Assembly: GCA_947493745.1 (NCBI GenBank)
Contig: CANLSM010000013.1
Location: 1 to 64,000, forward strand
Length of the DNA stretch: 64,000 nucleotides
Source of the DNA: an uncultured Paracoccaceae bacterium
Lineage (GTDB): Bacteria > Pseudomonadota > Alphaproteobacteria > Rhodobacterales > Rhodobacteraceae
Reading direction: 5' to 3'
Position 1 is the stretch's first letter. Each line of letters begins with the position of its first letter. Below the pieces are notes generated by a model. The model was not told the DNA's origin. It saw nothing but the letters and a program-made list of their open reading frames with translations, and did no database searches. The translations under genes were made by a program, and so were the position numbers. Positions 34,158 to 43,539 of this stretch are shown piece after piece.

Positions 34158-34439
34158 AAGGTATCCTCCTAAGGGATGTATGGCGCCGCCCAACGCGGCG
34201 CACTGCTCTTCAGGGTTTTGAAAACCACCCGTTGAGGCGGCCTTCACATACATAGACGCGGCCCGCGCGGCGACTCTTCCTCGGCGTTTTCTTGCTGAGT
34301 GAGAATCCGCCTAAAACCCCCGGGCAAAGGGTCCCTGCACTGGAACAGCCGTCTGATAATCCTCATATCATGGGTACTCCTTAAAGATCACGGGCCGTTT
34401 GCCTTGCTAATGAATAGCAACAGCTAGGGGGCTGAACAA

Positions 34440-34946
34440 ATGCAAGTGACCGAAGACGTGCACGCGTCTGAGGATGTCTTGAGGCATCTGATGGCGTTGA
34501 AACGGTATGCATGTGTATTGACCGACCAACCATGCGAAGCGGATGATCTTGTGCAGGAGACCCTGCACAAGGCGCTCAAGGCTATTGATCGCGGAACAGA
34601 GATGGAGTGTCCGAAGGCTTACCTGATGTCCACGCTGCACAATCTGCGCATGGACAATCTGCGCCGCCGGACCCGCCGTGGTCAGGAGGTCGAGGTCGAT
34701 GACGAAATCATGGGCATCTGCCCGGCATCTCAGGACTTGCGGGTAACCTGCAAGGAAGTGATGAAAACGATCGCGGAACTGCCCGCAGATCAGCGGGAGG
34801 TTCTGCTTCTCGCCGGTCTGCGGGAGATGACCTACGGGGAGATGGCTGAGACCCTGAACATCCCCGAGGGCACCGTGACCTCGCGATTGAGCCGAGCGCG
34901 CGCAAGTCTGCGCGAGCGATTGGGCTGGGAGAGCGCGGTCAGTTGA
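34440..34946 (+). CDS. ECF-type RNA polymerase sigma factor
   Basis: A 168-residue group IV sigma factor. Region 2 is at residues 16-82 (VLTDQPCEADDLVQETLHKALKAIDRG; DNLRRRTRR), region 4 at 112-162 (LPADQREVLLLAGLREMTYGEMAETLNIPEGTVTSRLSRAR). No anti-sigma gene overlaps or follows; the next gene is convergent. The lack of an adjacent partner suggests control by something else or an anti-sigma elsewhere. AGGGGG twelve bases before the ATG is a loosely spaced ribosome site. Confidence 0.9.
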   Translation: MQVTEDVHASEDVLRHLMALKRYACVLTDQPCEADDLVQETLHKALKAIDRGTEMECPKAYLMSTLHNLRMDNLRRRTRRGQEVEVDDEIMGICPASQDLRVTCKEVMKTIAELPADQREVLLLAGLREMTYGEMAETLNIPEGTVTSRLSRARASLRERLGWESAVS

Positions 34947-34954
34947 AGAACGGT

Positions 34955-35443
34955 CTAGGGTGTCGCCTTCGTGGCGGTCACCCGGACTTTCCAGACAAGA
35001 TCTTCGCCGGGGACCGACTGACCGGTGATCGGGAAAGGCACTTCAAAGCGCCTGACCTGCCCGGGGGGGATGTCCACGCGACTGAGCCCGTTTTCCTCCG
35101 CGAAGATCTTGCAGGTCTCGGGTGCGTCGGCGTCCACACATGTCATGAGTGACAGTTGCAGGTCAAAGCCGCGAAGGCGCCAGGTTTCCGAACGGTTCTC
35201 AACGACGCCGCTGAGCTTGCCAAGGCGCTGATCGTCGGTGAAATCGAGTTCGCTCAGCATAACCTCGTCGGGCGGGATCCTGTCGGCACGCGCAGAGCCG
35301 TCGCCGTCGCTTGTCAGGAAATAGGCCGCAAGCAGCGCTGAAAACAGCGCCACAACCGCGACCGCAAGCAGGCGGAGATGGGGATAGAGCACGGCGATAA
35401 TCAGCGCTCCGGCAAAGATCAGAAAGAGGACGACAATTGGCAT
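34955..35443 (-). CDS. Membrane-anchored protein of unknown function
   Basis: A 162-residue protein with two hydrophobic N-terminal helices (MPIVVLFLIFAGALIIAVLY and LLAVAVVALFSALLAAYFL) followed by a periplasmic beta-rich domain (FDLQLSLMTCVDADAPETC, then PPGQVRRFEVPFP). Two cysteines (in TCVDADAPETC) probably make a disulfide. The domain looks like a fibronectin or FxLYD-like beta sandwich. No family assigned. Its 3' end is 8 bases from the sigma factor stop. Confidence 0.7.
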   Translation of the reverse strand: MPIVVLFLIFAGALIIAVLYPHLRLLAVAVVALFSALLAAYFLTSDGDGSARADRIPPDEVMLSELDFTDDQRLGKLSGVVENRSETWRLRGFDLQLSLMTCVDADAPETCKIFAEENGLSRVDIPPGQVRRFEVPFPITGQSVPGEDLVWKVRVTATKATP

Positions 35444-35478
35444 GAGATATCCCGGCGCTTGATTGGCTCCCTACCGAG

Positions 35479-37455
35479 TTAGGCGCGTCGGCCCATCCGG
35501 TCAAGCGAAGGGCGACCAGACGCCTCAGCCGTCACGGAGGCTTCGATCAGGACTGACTTGCCTTCGATCTCCGCGCGGCGTTCCGATATCTTCAGGGAAA
35601 TACTGGGCGTATCGGTCCCGGCCTCCCGGGCAAGACCTTCGGCGAGTTGTTCGGCCTGAGCCTTTGCTGTCTCGATTGCCTCCTGCGCATTCGCGAAATC
35701 CTGCGGGCCATCGGGCAGATGGGCGCGGTATCCGCCGCCTTCAATGGCGCTCACCGTCAGTGTCTTGCGGATTGTTATCCGTCCCGAGACCGCTCCGATT
35801 GCGTTGGCGACGTCTGCGTGTTCCGGGATATGCGCGGTCGTTCCCAGACGTTGCGCGATACCCGGATAGTAGGTTGGCGCGGAAGCGCCCAAACCGATCA
35901 GCGGCTGGCTCAGACCAATGGACAGGCGCGTGATCTTCCCCTTGCCTGACAGTGCCTGATCCAGCAGGTCCCGAACCGGGGCCGTGATCTCGCCGAGATC
36001 ATCGGAGCGGAAGGCCGCGTCCAGAAGCGCATGGGCAGAGAGCCGGTTCAGCGTGTCGACAACAGCGCGGCAAAGCGCTTGCGTCGTTGGGAATGCGGGC
36101 TGCCCACGACCGTCCCTCAGCCGCGCAAAGAGCCGGGCCGCCGTATCCGAGGCGGTCGTGTCCCAGCCCTCATGCAGGCCGAGAACATGTGCTGTATCGG
36201 TCGGGGTAAATGCTGAAAGCCGGACAACGCCCTGTTTGCGTAGCCGGTCCAGTTGAATTCGGTCAGGGCGGGTTTTGAGAAGGGCTTCCAGCGGCTGCGG
36301 ACCTTTTGCGAGTGCTGCGATCATCGGCGTGTCGGCCTCATGTCCTCCCACAAGAACCGCAAACCTGCCATCCAGATCCGAGGGTGGGTTACGCGCCAGT
36401 TGCGCTGTCAGGCTCGCAAGCACCAACTCGGGGTGAAAGGATGCCAGCAGGCAGACGGGAAGGACGCGCTGCGGGCCAAGCCGCAGTTTCGCGTCGATGC
36501 CGGTCACATCAAGCGCCACTTCGCTGTCTCCACCAAGCCCGATGGTTTCGATATCGACCGCCTCCACCATCGTTGAGAACCCGCCCACCCGGGCGCCGGT
36601 CTCGTTCAGTCTGGGGCATCCGTTGCTGATGATCGCAATGTCCGTGGTCGTCCCGCCAATATCGGAGACCAGAGCGTCTTTCTCGCCCGTCAAAGTGCCC
36701 GCGCCGACCACACTTGCCGCCGGGCCGGAAAGGATCGTCTCTATCGGCCGTCTTCGCGCGAACTCTGCCGAGACCAATGCGCCATCGCCACGCACCAGCA
36801 TCAGAGGTGCCGTGATCCCGTACTGCGCCATCTGTGCTTCGGTGGCAGTGATCAGCCCGATGAGGCGCGCGTTCAGAACACAGGTGACAGCCCGTTTCGG
36901 CCCGTTGAGTTTTGAGGACAGTTCATAACCGCACGTCACCGGAAGACCGGTTGCCGCATAAACAATGCTGCGGGCTTCCTTTTCCTGCGACGGGTTGCGG
37001 CTCCCAAAGCGGGAGACGATGGCCACCGCCTCCACTTTCGGGTGAAGCGTCTTCAGTGCGGCTTCCAGCGCGGCCCGGTCAAGCGGGGCCTGGATGGCCC
37101 CTGAGGTTTCGAACCCGCCCGCAATCATGATCAGGGGGTCACCTGCCAGCGCATCCGCAAGCCCCCCGCGGGCCGCATCTTCGGGCTCGAAACCGATAAA
37201 GACAAGCGCAACCGATCCGCCCTGTCCCTCAACGAGCGCATTTGTTGCCAGTGTCGTGGAGAGTGACACCAGCGAGATCGCTTCGCCTCGCGTCCCGGCC
37301 AGCACCGATGCCAGCGCCTCGCCGATCCCTATGGAAAGATCGGGTCTGCTGGTGAGCGCCTTCGCCTTGCTCAGAACCGGATCCGCGGCCCCCTCGTCGA
37401 AAAGCACGGCGTCGGTATAGGTCCCGCCGGTATCCAGTCCCAGAAGGAGGACCAT
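35479..37455 (-). CDS. Hydantoinase/oxoprolinase family protein, A subunit (HyuA-like)
   Basis: A 658-residue ASKHA-fold protein of the HyuA family: LLLGLDTGGTYTDAVLFDE at the N-terminus (ATP/phosphate loop), LSTTLATNALVEGQGG, LVRGDGALVSAEFARRRPIETILSGPAASVVGA and SDIGGTTTDIAII. These enzymes ATP-dependently open cyclic amides such as hydantoins or 5-oxoproline and normally need a HyuB partner, which is not adjacent. It begins three bases downstream of the PotC-like permease stop, so it is the last gene of a polyamine-type importer operon and probably acts on what that system imports. Confidence 0.85.
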   Translation of the reverse strand: MVLLLGLDTGGTYTDAVLFDEGAADPVLSKAKALTSRPDLSIGIGEALASVLAGTRGEAISLVSLSTTLATNALVEGQGGSVALVFIGFEPEDAARGGLADALAGDPLIMIAGGFETSGAIQAPLDRAALEAALKTLHPKVEAVAIVSRFGSRNPSQEKEARSIVYAATGLPVTCGYELSSKLNGPKRAVTCVLNARLIGLITATEAQMAQYGITAPLMLVRGDGALVSAEFARRRPIETILSGPAASVVGAGTLTGEKDALVSDIGGTTTDIAIISNGCPRLNETGARVGGFSTMVEAVDIETIGLGGDSEVALDVTGIDAKLRLGPQRVLPVCLLASFHPELVLASLTAQLARNPPSDLDGRFAVLVGGHEADTPMIAALAKGPQPLEALLKTRPDRIQLDRLRKQGVVRLSAFTPTDTAHVLGLHEGWDTTASDTAARLFARLRDGRGQPAFPTTQALCRAVVDTLNRLSAHALLDAAFRSDDLGEITAPVRDLLDQALSGKGKITRLSIGLSQPLIGLGASAPTYYPGIAQRLGTTAHIPEHADVANAIGAVSGRITIRKTLTVSAIEGGGYRAHLPDGPQDFANAQEAIETAKAQAEQLAEGLAREAGTDTPSISLKISERRAEIEGKSVLIEASVTAEASGRPSLDRMGRRA

Positions 37456-37458
37456 GTG

Positions 37459-38364
37459 TCAGCCGGGCGTGAGCCCACGCAGCCTTTCGGACCTGCGGCG
37501 CAGCAACTCCACCATGGTCAGAAGACCGATGGAGATGATCACGAGGATCGTGGCAACCGCGAGGATGGTAGGCGAAATCTGCTCCCTTATGCCGGACCAC
37601 ATCTGGCGCGGGATCGTCCGGTCCTCCGGCGAGGCAAGGAACAGCACGGCAACCACCTCGTCAAAGGACGTAATAAAGGCAAAGAGACCGCCCGAGATCA
37701 CGCCAGGCAGAATGAGCGGCATCTGTACCTTCCAGAAGGTTCGCACCGGATTGGCCCCCAGCGAGGCGGAGGCCCGCACAAGGCTCTTGTCAAAGCCAAC
37801 AAGCGTTGCCGTCACCGTGATGATCACGAAGGGTGTTCCAAGGGCCGCATGGGCGAGGATAATCCCCATCTTGGTCTGGCTGAGGCCGACCTGCGAGTAG
37901 AAATAGAACATGCCCGCCGCCGTGATTACCAGCGGCACGATCATCGGCGAGATCAGGATCGACATGATCAGACCTTTGTAGGGCATCTCGGAGCGGCTGA
38001 GGCCGATGGCGGCCAGTGTTCCGAACCCGGTTGCCAGCAGCGTTGCAAAGAACCCGATGAAGAACGAGTTCTTCATCGCGCGCACCCATTGCGCGTTCTG
38101 CCACATATCGGCCCACCAGCCCTCGACCGCATCGGGTGCCGCCATCCCGTTGCGGAAGATATCCGCGTACCAGCGCAGCGAATAGGCCTCCGGGTCAAGC
38201 TTGAGCATGCCTTCGGTGAAGGTGAAGTAGGGCTGTACGTTGAAGCTGAGCGGGATAATGATCAGGATCGGCGTGATCAGGAAGATGAAGATACACGCAC
38301 AGATCACGCGGAACGTGTAGTACCAGATCCGCTCGCCGGTGGAGGCATAGATGGGAAGGGCCAT
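37459..38364 (-). CDS. Polyamine-type ABC transporter permease (PotC-like)
   Basis: A 301-residue permease with six transmembrane segments. The EAA loop LVRASASLGANPVRTFWKVQMPLILPGV and the preceding LSRSEMPYKGLIMSILISPMIVPLVI are characteristic of PotC/YdcV. It pairs with the PotB-like permease encoded six bases upstream. Substrate could be polyamine, putrescine, or an organic cation; the adjacent HyuA suggests a cyclic amide. Confidence 0.88.
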   Translation of the reverse strand: MALPIYASTGERIWYYTFRVICACIFIFLITPILIIIPLSFNVQPYFTFTEGMLKLDPEAYSLRWYADIFRNGMAAPDAVEGWWADMWQNAQWVRAMKNSFFIGFFATLLATGFGTLAAIGLSRSEMPYKGLIMSILISPMIVPLVITAAGMFYFYSQVGLSQTKMGIILAHAALGTPFVIITVTATLVGFDKSLVRASASLGANPVRTFWKVQMPLILPGVISGGLFAFITSFDEVVAVLFLASPEDRTIPRQMWSGIREQISPTILAVATILVIISIGLLTMVELLRRRSERLRGLTPG

Positions 38365-38370
38365 GGTTCT

Positions 38371-39627
38371 CTACCCCAGCTTCATGTTGTCGATGCCGAC
38401 GATCTTGTCGTAGATCCAGTAGAGGATCAGGACGCTCGCCAGAAGCAGCCCGCCAAGGGCGGCTGCCAGTGACCAGTTCAGCGTCTTTTGCATGTGATCG
38501 GCGATGAAATTCGAGATCAGCTGTCCATCCTGACCACCCACAAGTGCGGGCGTGATATAATAGCCGATCGACAGGATGAAGACGAGGAGCGCGCCCGCCC
38601 CGATACCCGGAATGGTGGCCGGGAAGTATACGCGCCAAAAGGCTGTCCAGTTGGTCGCCCCCAGCGATTTCGCCGCCCGAACGTAAGAGGGTGAGATGCC
38701 GCGCATGACCGAATAGAGTGGCAGGATCATGAAGGGCAGCAGGATATGGGTCATCGCGATGATCGTGCCGGTCATGTTGTAGATGAGCGAGAAGCGCTGG
38801 TCATCGCTCGTCAGGCCAATGGTCACGAAGATATCGTTCAGCACGCCCTGGCTTTGCAGCATCGCGATCCAGGCGGTCGTGCGCACCAGAAGCGAGGTCC
38901 AGAAGGGCAGAAGTACCAGGATCATCAGCAGGTTCGAGGTTCGCATCGGCAGGGTTGAGAGCAGATAGGCCACCGGATAGCCCAGCAGGAAACAGCAGAC
39001 CGTGACCGCAAGGGACACGGCAAACGTCTTGAGGAACAGGAAGACATAGATCTGCCGGTTTTCCTCGGCGGGCTCAAACGAGCCGTCCGCATTGTATGTG
39101 TAGTCCACGGCGGCTGCATAGAACGCGGGGGTGAGGCTGAGCGAGGCGATCTTCATAGCCTGCCAGACCTCGATATCGGCCCAGTCCTCATCCTTGTCGA
39201 TGAGCGCTTCCCTGAACGGCGTTTCCATCTTGGCCGCAGAGCGCGCCGACGACGTAAAAAGGCTCCGGGTGCCGGATTTTTCCCGGTTCACACGCGTGGC
39301 GACCTTGCCGATGTCCCGCGTTTCGCGTGCGGTGACCAGGTCGGCGACGAGTGCCGCATACATTTCCTCGGTCGGGGCCGAGACCGCATCCCATTCGGCC
39401 AGCACCGCCGTGCTTTGCGGCATGTATTTCTCATAGGTGTTGTTGTGCACACCCTGCCAGAGAAGCGTCATGATCGGCACGATGAAGCTGGCGAGAATGA
39501 ACAAGAGCAGGGGGGCGACCAGACCGAAGGCCCTCACACGGCTCAGAAAAAGTGCCTGCGCCAGCTTCTTTTTCAAAGGCGTGCCGTCGGCTGCGAGCAT
39601 CGGACCGGTGGGACTGACATCACTCAT
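38371..39627 (-). CDS. Polyamine-type ABC transporter permease (PotB-like) with enlarged periplasmic loop
   Basis: A 418-residue permease, about 120 residues longer than usual PotB. A transmembrane segment near residues 38-60 is followed by an unusually long periplasmic stretch (about 65-200, many charged residues, containing TARETRDIGKVATRVN) before the five C-terminal helices with the EAA loop SYVRAAKSLGATNWTAFWRVYFPATIPGI. The ATG at 39627 has GAGG nine bases upstream; a TTG one codon earlier is possible. The long loop is a known variation in some alphaproteobacterial importers and may interact with the SBP. Confidence 0.88.
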   Translation of the reverse strand: MSDVSPTGPMLAADGTPLKKKLAQALFLSRVRAFGLVAPLLLFILASFIVPIMTLLWQGVHNNTYEKYMPQSTAVLAEWDAVSAPTEEMYAALVADLVTARETRDIGKVATRVNREKSGTRSLFTSSARSAAKMETPFREALIDKDEDWADIEVWQAMKIASLSLTPAFYAAAVDYTYNADGSFEPAEENRQIYVFLFLKTFAVSLAVTVCCFLLGYPVAYLLSTLPMRTSNLLMILVLLPFWTSLLVRTTAWIAMLQSQGVLNDIFVTIGLTSDDQRFSLIYNMTGTIIAMTHILLPFMILPLYSVMRGISPSYVRAAKSLGATNWTAFWRVYFPATIPGIGAGALLVFILSIGYYITPALVGGQDGQLISNFIADHMQKTLNWSLAAALGGLLLASVLILYWIYDKIVGIDNMKLG

Positions 39628-39657
39628 CAAGTGGAACCTCGGGTTCGGGGGAGGGTC

Positions 39658-39680
39658 CGGGAGGGGGCGACCCCCTCCCG
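39658..39680 (-). terminator. Hairpin after the SBP gene of the polyamine-type operon
   Basis: CGGGAGGGGG (39658-39667) and CCCCCTCCCG (39671-39680) are exact 10-bp complements with a CGA loop, 13 bases past the SBP stop and before the PotB-like start. Attenuator or message-stabilising stem. Confidence 0.6.
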
Positions 39681-39693
39681 AATTTCGGTCAGT

Positions 39694-40770
39694 TTACTGG
39701 GCAAGCCAGGCTGCGAAACGCTCGTTCAACTCGTCCTGGTTATCCGCCCAGAACTCGAAGTCGTTGACCAGCGCATTGCCGAGATTGTCAGCAGCGGTCG
39801 GCATATGCTGGGCCATTTCGGTCTTGCCATCGGAGTAGAGACCGACAAGCGAGCCGGATGACTTGCGTGCCGGACCATAGGCGATCCAGCTGGCCTGATT
39901 GGCAAGCTGCTCGGTCTCGGTGGAGAACACGAGGAAGTCCATGGCGGTCTCTTTATTGGGTGCGCCCTTGGGGATCACCCAGAGATCGAAGTCAAGGATC
40001 TGACCGTCCCAGTTCACCTCGAAAGGCTGGCCTTCACCGGCAGCCGCATTGAAGATACGACCGTTATAGGCCGTGGTCATGACAACCTCGCCATCGGCCA
40101 GAAGCTGCGGCGGCTGCGCGCCCGCTTCCCACCAGACAACACTGTCCTTGATGCTGTCGAGCTTGGCGAAAGCGCGATCGACGCCCTCATCGGTGCTCAG
40201 CATATCATAGACTTCGGCCGCCGGGACACCGTCGCCCATCAGCGCCATCTCAAGGTTTGCCTTGGGGTTCTTGCGCAGACCGCGTTTGCCCGGGAATTTC
40301 TCCAGATCAAAGAAATCGGCGATGCCGGTCACGCCGCTGGTCTTGGATGTGTCATAGGCAAAGATCGTCGACCAGACGATGTTGGCCACCGCGCAATCGG
40401 TGATCGCGCCTTCGATGAAATCGTCTGTGGCAGGTGTGCCATCCGCACCGGCGGGAAGGATCGAGGCGTCGATCGGCTCCAGCAGGCCTTCATCGCAGCC
40501 GCGTACCGCGTCGGAATACTCGACGTCCACCAGATCCCAGGTGACATTGCCGGCTTCAACCTGCGCCTTGATCTCGGCCAGACCGCCATTGTAGTCCTCG
40601 GACACGATCTGATTGCCGGTCTTGGCGATGTAGGGCTTGTGATAGGCCTCGACCTGAGACTTGGTATAAGCCCCGCCCCAGCTGACGACGGTGATTTTTT
40701 CAGCGGCGAAGCTTGCCGAACTGATGGCCGCGATGCTTGCTGCACCGGCCAGGATGTACTTGAGTTTCAT
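39694..40770 (-). CDS. Polyamine-type ABC transporter substrate-binding protein (PotD-like)
   Basis: A 358-residue family-1/PotD-type periplasmic binding protein. Signal peptide to about residue 22 (MKLKYILAGAASIAAISSAS, FA). ITVVSWGGAYTKSQVEAYHKP starts the mature domain; DLVDVEYSDAVRGCDEGLLEPID and PANKETAMDFLVF-like helices follow. Start at 40770 supported by AAGGAG eight bases upstream. Two cysteines (C around 106 and 139) could form a disulfide. Substrate could be a polyamine or related solute. Confidence 0.88.
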   Translation of the reverse strand: MKLKYILAGAASIAAISSASFAAEKITVVSWGGAYTKSQVEAYHKPYIAKTGNQIVSEDYNGGLAEIKAQVEAGNVTWDLVDVEYSDAVRGCDEGLLEPIDASILPAGADGTPATDDFIEGAITDCAVANIVWSTIFAYDTSKTSGVTGIADFFDLEKFPGKRGLRKNPKANLEMALMGDGVPAAEVYDMLSTDEGVDRAFAKLDSIKDSVVWWEAGAQPPQLLADGEVVMTTAYNGRIFNAAAGEGQPFEVNWDGQILDFDLWVIPKGAPNKETAMDFLVFSTETEQLANQASWIAYGPARKSSGSLVGLYSDGKTEMAQHMPTAADNLGNALVNDFEFWADNQDELNERFAAWLAQ

Positions 40771-40861
40771 TACATACTCTCCTTGTTGTACCCATTCCTT
40801 GATTTTGTTCCCGGACCCGCATGGGCCTCTTTCGGTTCCGGGAGAACCCACAATCTGAAAC

Positions 40862-41950
40862 CTAGACCGCATCCAGGGCGCGGCAATCCTCGGTGAGCCA
40901 GCTTACCTTGGCTGTCTCGCCAACCCTGAGATGGGTGTGACCGGCCGCATTGGGGACCTTGACGATGAATTCGTCATTGCCCGCAACCGTCATCCGGCAG
41001 CGGATGTGATCGCCGAGATAGATCAGCTCTGAGACCAACGCATCGGCCGTGTTCTCGCCAGCCTCGCCGATCTTGACCCGCTCGGGCCGGATCGACAGCA
41101 TGGTCGGCTTGCCGACGCCCTCGCAGTTCACGGCCAGCGCGTTGACGGACATGCCATCACTCAAGGTGACGGTCGCTGTGCTGCCCTCAATGGCCGTGAC
41201 CGTGCCGATCATCTTGTTGTTCTCGCCGATGAACTGCGCCACGAAGGCATTTTCCGGGCGTTCATAGAGGTCCTCGGGCGGGGCCAGTTGCTGAATGCGC
41301 CCGTCATCGAACACAGCGATCCGGTCCGACATGGTCAGCGCTTCGGACTGGTCATGGGTCACGTAGACAACCGTGACGCCAAGGCGCTCATGGATATGTT
41401 TGATCTCGTATTGCATATGTTCGCGCAACTGCTTGTCGAGCGCGCCGAGCGGCTCGTCCATCAGCACCAGTTCCGGCTCGAACACCAGCGCGCGGGCAAG
41501 GGCGATCCGCTGTTGCTGACCACCTGAGAGCTGTGCGGGGCGACGGGACGCAAACTCGCCCATCTGCACCATATCGAGCGCCTTGGCGACCTTCTCCTCG
41601 CGTACGGCCTTGCTCATGCCGCGCACTTCCAGCGGGAAGGAGAGGTTCTCCCCCACCGTCATGTGCGGAAACAGGGCGTAGTTCTGGAACACCATCCCGA
41701 TACCGCGCTTGTGCGGCGGAATATTGTTGATGGGGCGTCCGTCGAGAAGAATATCGCCATGGGTCGCGGTCTCGAACCCGGCCAGCATCATCAGGCAGGT
41801 CGTCTTACCGGACCCCGACGGTCCGAGCATCGTGAGAAATTCACCCTTGTCGATAAAGAGGTTGAGATCCTTTACGACCAGGATTTCGCCATCGTAACTC
41901 TTTTGCACATGATCGAACGCCACGAAGGCGTTCGCAGAAGTACCATCCAT
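40862..41950 (-). CDS. Polyamine-type ABC transporter ATP-binding protein (PotA-like)
   Basis: A 362-residue ABC ATPase. Walker A GPSGSGKT, Q-loop FQNYALFPHMTVGENL, signature LSGGQQQRIALARAL, Walker B LVLMDEPLGALD and H-loop VTHDQSEA are complete. The C-terminal TOBE domain (about 280-360, RPERVKIGEAGENTADALVSELIYLGDH) is typical of PotA/FbpC. First gene of the leftward operon; its promoter lies in 41951-42410 opposite the TRAP promoter. Motor for the PotB/PotC-like channel. Confidence 0.92.
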   Translation of the reverse strand: MDGTSANAFVAFDHVQKSYDGEILVVKDLNLFIDKGEFLTMLGPSGSGKTTCLMMLAGFETATHGDILLDGRPINNIPPHKRGIGMVFQNYALFPHMTVGENLSFPLEVRGMSKAVREEKVAKALDMVQMGEFASRRPAQLSGGQQQRIALARALVFEPELVLMDEPLGALDKQLREHMQYEIKHIHERLGVTVVYVTHDQSEALTMSDRIAVFDDGRIQQLAPPEDLYERPENAFVAQFIGENNKMIGTVTAIEGSTATVTLSDGMSVNALAVNCEGVGKPTMLSIRPERVKIGEAGENTADALVSELIYLGDHIRCRMTVAGNDEFIVKVPNAAGHTHLRVGETAKVSWLTEDCRALDAV

Positions 41951-42410
41951 TTACTCTTCCCTGTTGGTCGGGTCTGGTGCCCGATATCGCCAGAGGGTTG
42001 CAAACATCCCCCGAGGTGTAAAGCTGTCTTACGACCAGATTCGTCCAATTTGGCAGTGTTGAGCAGGCTTTTTTCCCGATTTTGGACGCTTCTGCCCGTT
42101 TGCAAGCAGGAGTCGGCCCAATGACGGACGCTGGTCAGGGAATCTCTTCTTCCGTTCCACCGATTCTCTTCGCCCGAAGGTGTCGCCCTCTTCTGGAAGA
42201 AGGCGTGTTGTCTCCGGGTTATTACGTAGAAAGCTTGGTTTGGTAAGATTATTTTACCAAAAATGAGGTGGTTTGCCGGTTTTTCATTGATCGACCGGTT
42301 GGCCTGTGGTCTGCACAATATGCCAATCGGGTCAGGCGGCGAAGAACCATCGGTTTGAAGCTCTGGCTCAGATGCGAGTAACGACAAAAAACGGTTTAGG
42401 GAGAAAAGAC
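41951..42410. other. Divergent intergenic region between PotA-like and TRAP operons
   Basis: No gene is apparent in these 460 bases. It must hold two divergent promoters. The most notable sequence is the inverted repeat at 42239-42261. Reading frames that extend the TRAP SBP upstream to 42306 lack a ribosome site and a signal. Confidence 0.5.
42239..42261. promoter_or_regulatory. Operator candidate upstream of the TRAP operon
   Basis: TTTGGTAA (42239-42246) and TTACCAAA (42254-42261) are perfect 8-base arms around a 7-base centre. This TGGTxnACCA pattern resembles GntR/FadR-type operators. It is 150 bases upstream of the TRAP SBP start, and no regulator is encoded beside it. Confidence 0.5.
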
Positions 42411-43460
<1,050 letters not shown>

Positions 43461-43475
43461 CGCGACGAAGAGACT

Positions 43476-43506
43476 GCATCAGAGCGGGTGGCGCCTGCTC
43501 TGATGC
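43476..43506 (+). terminator. Hairpin between TRAP SBP and membrane subunits
   Basis: GCATCAGAGC (43476-43485) and GCTCTGATGC (43497-43506) are exact 10-bp complements with an 11-base loop, 15 bases after the SBP stop and before dctQ. Likely a stability/attenuation stem. Confidence 0.6.
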
Positions 43507-43539
43507 CCAAAATCACCAGCAGGTTGGAAGACGCCCGTC

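Noticed and set aside
34342-34365. GGAAC resembling an EcfG-type -35 box upstream of the sigma factor
   Set aside because: The matching CGTT -10 element at 16-17 bases is missing, so it does not qualify.
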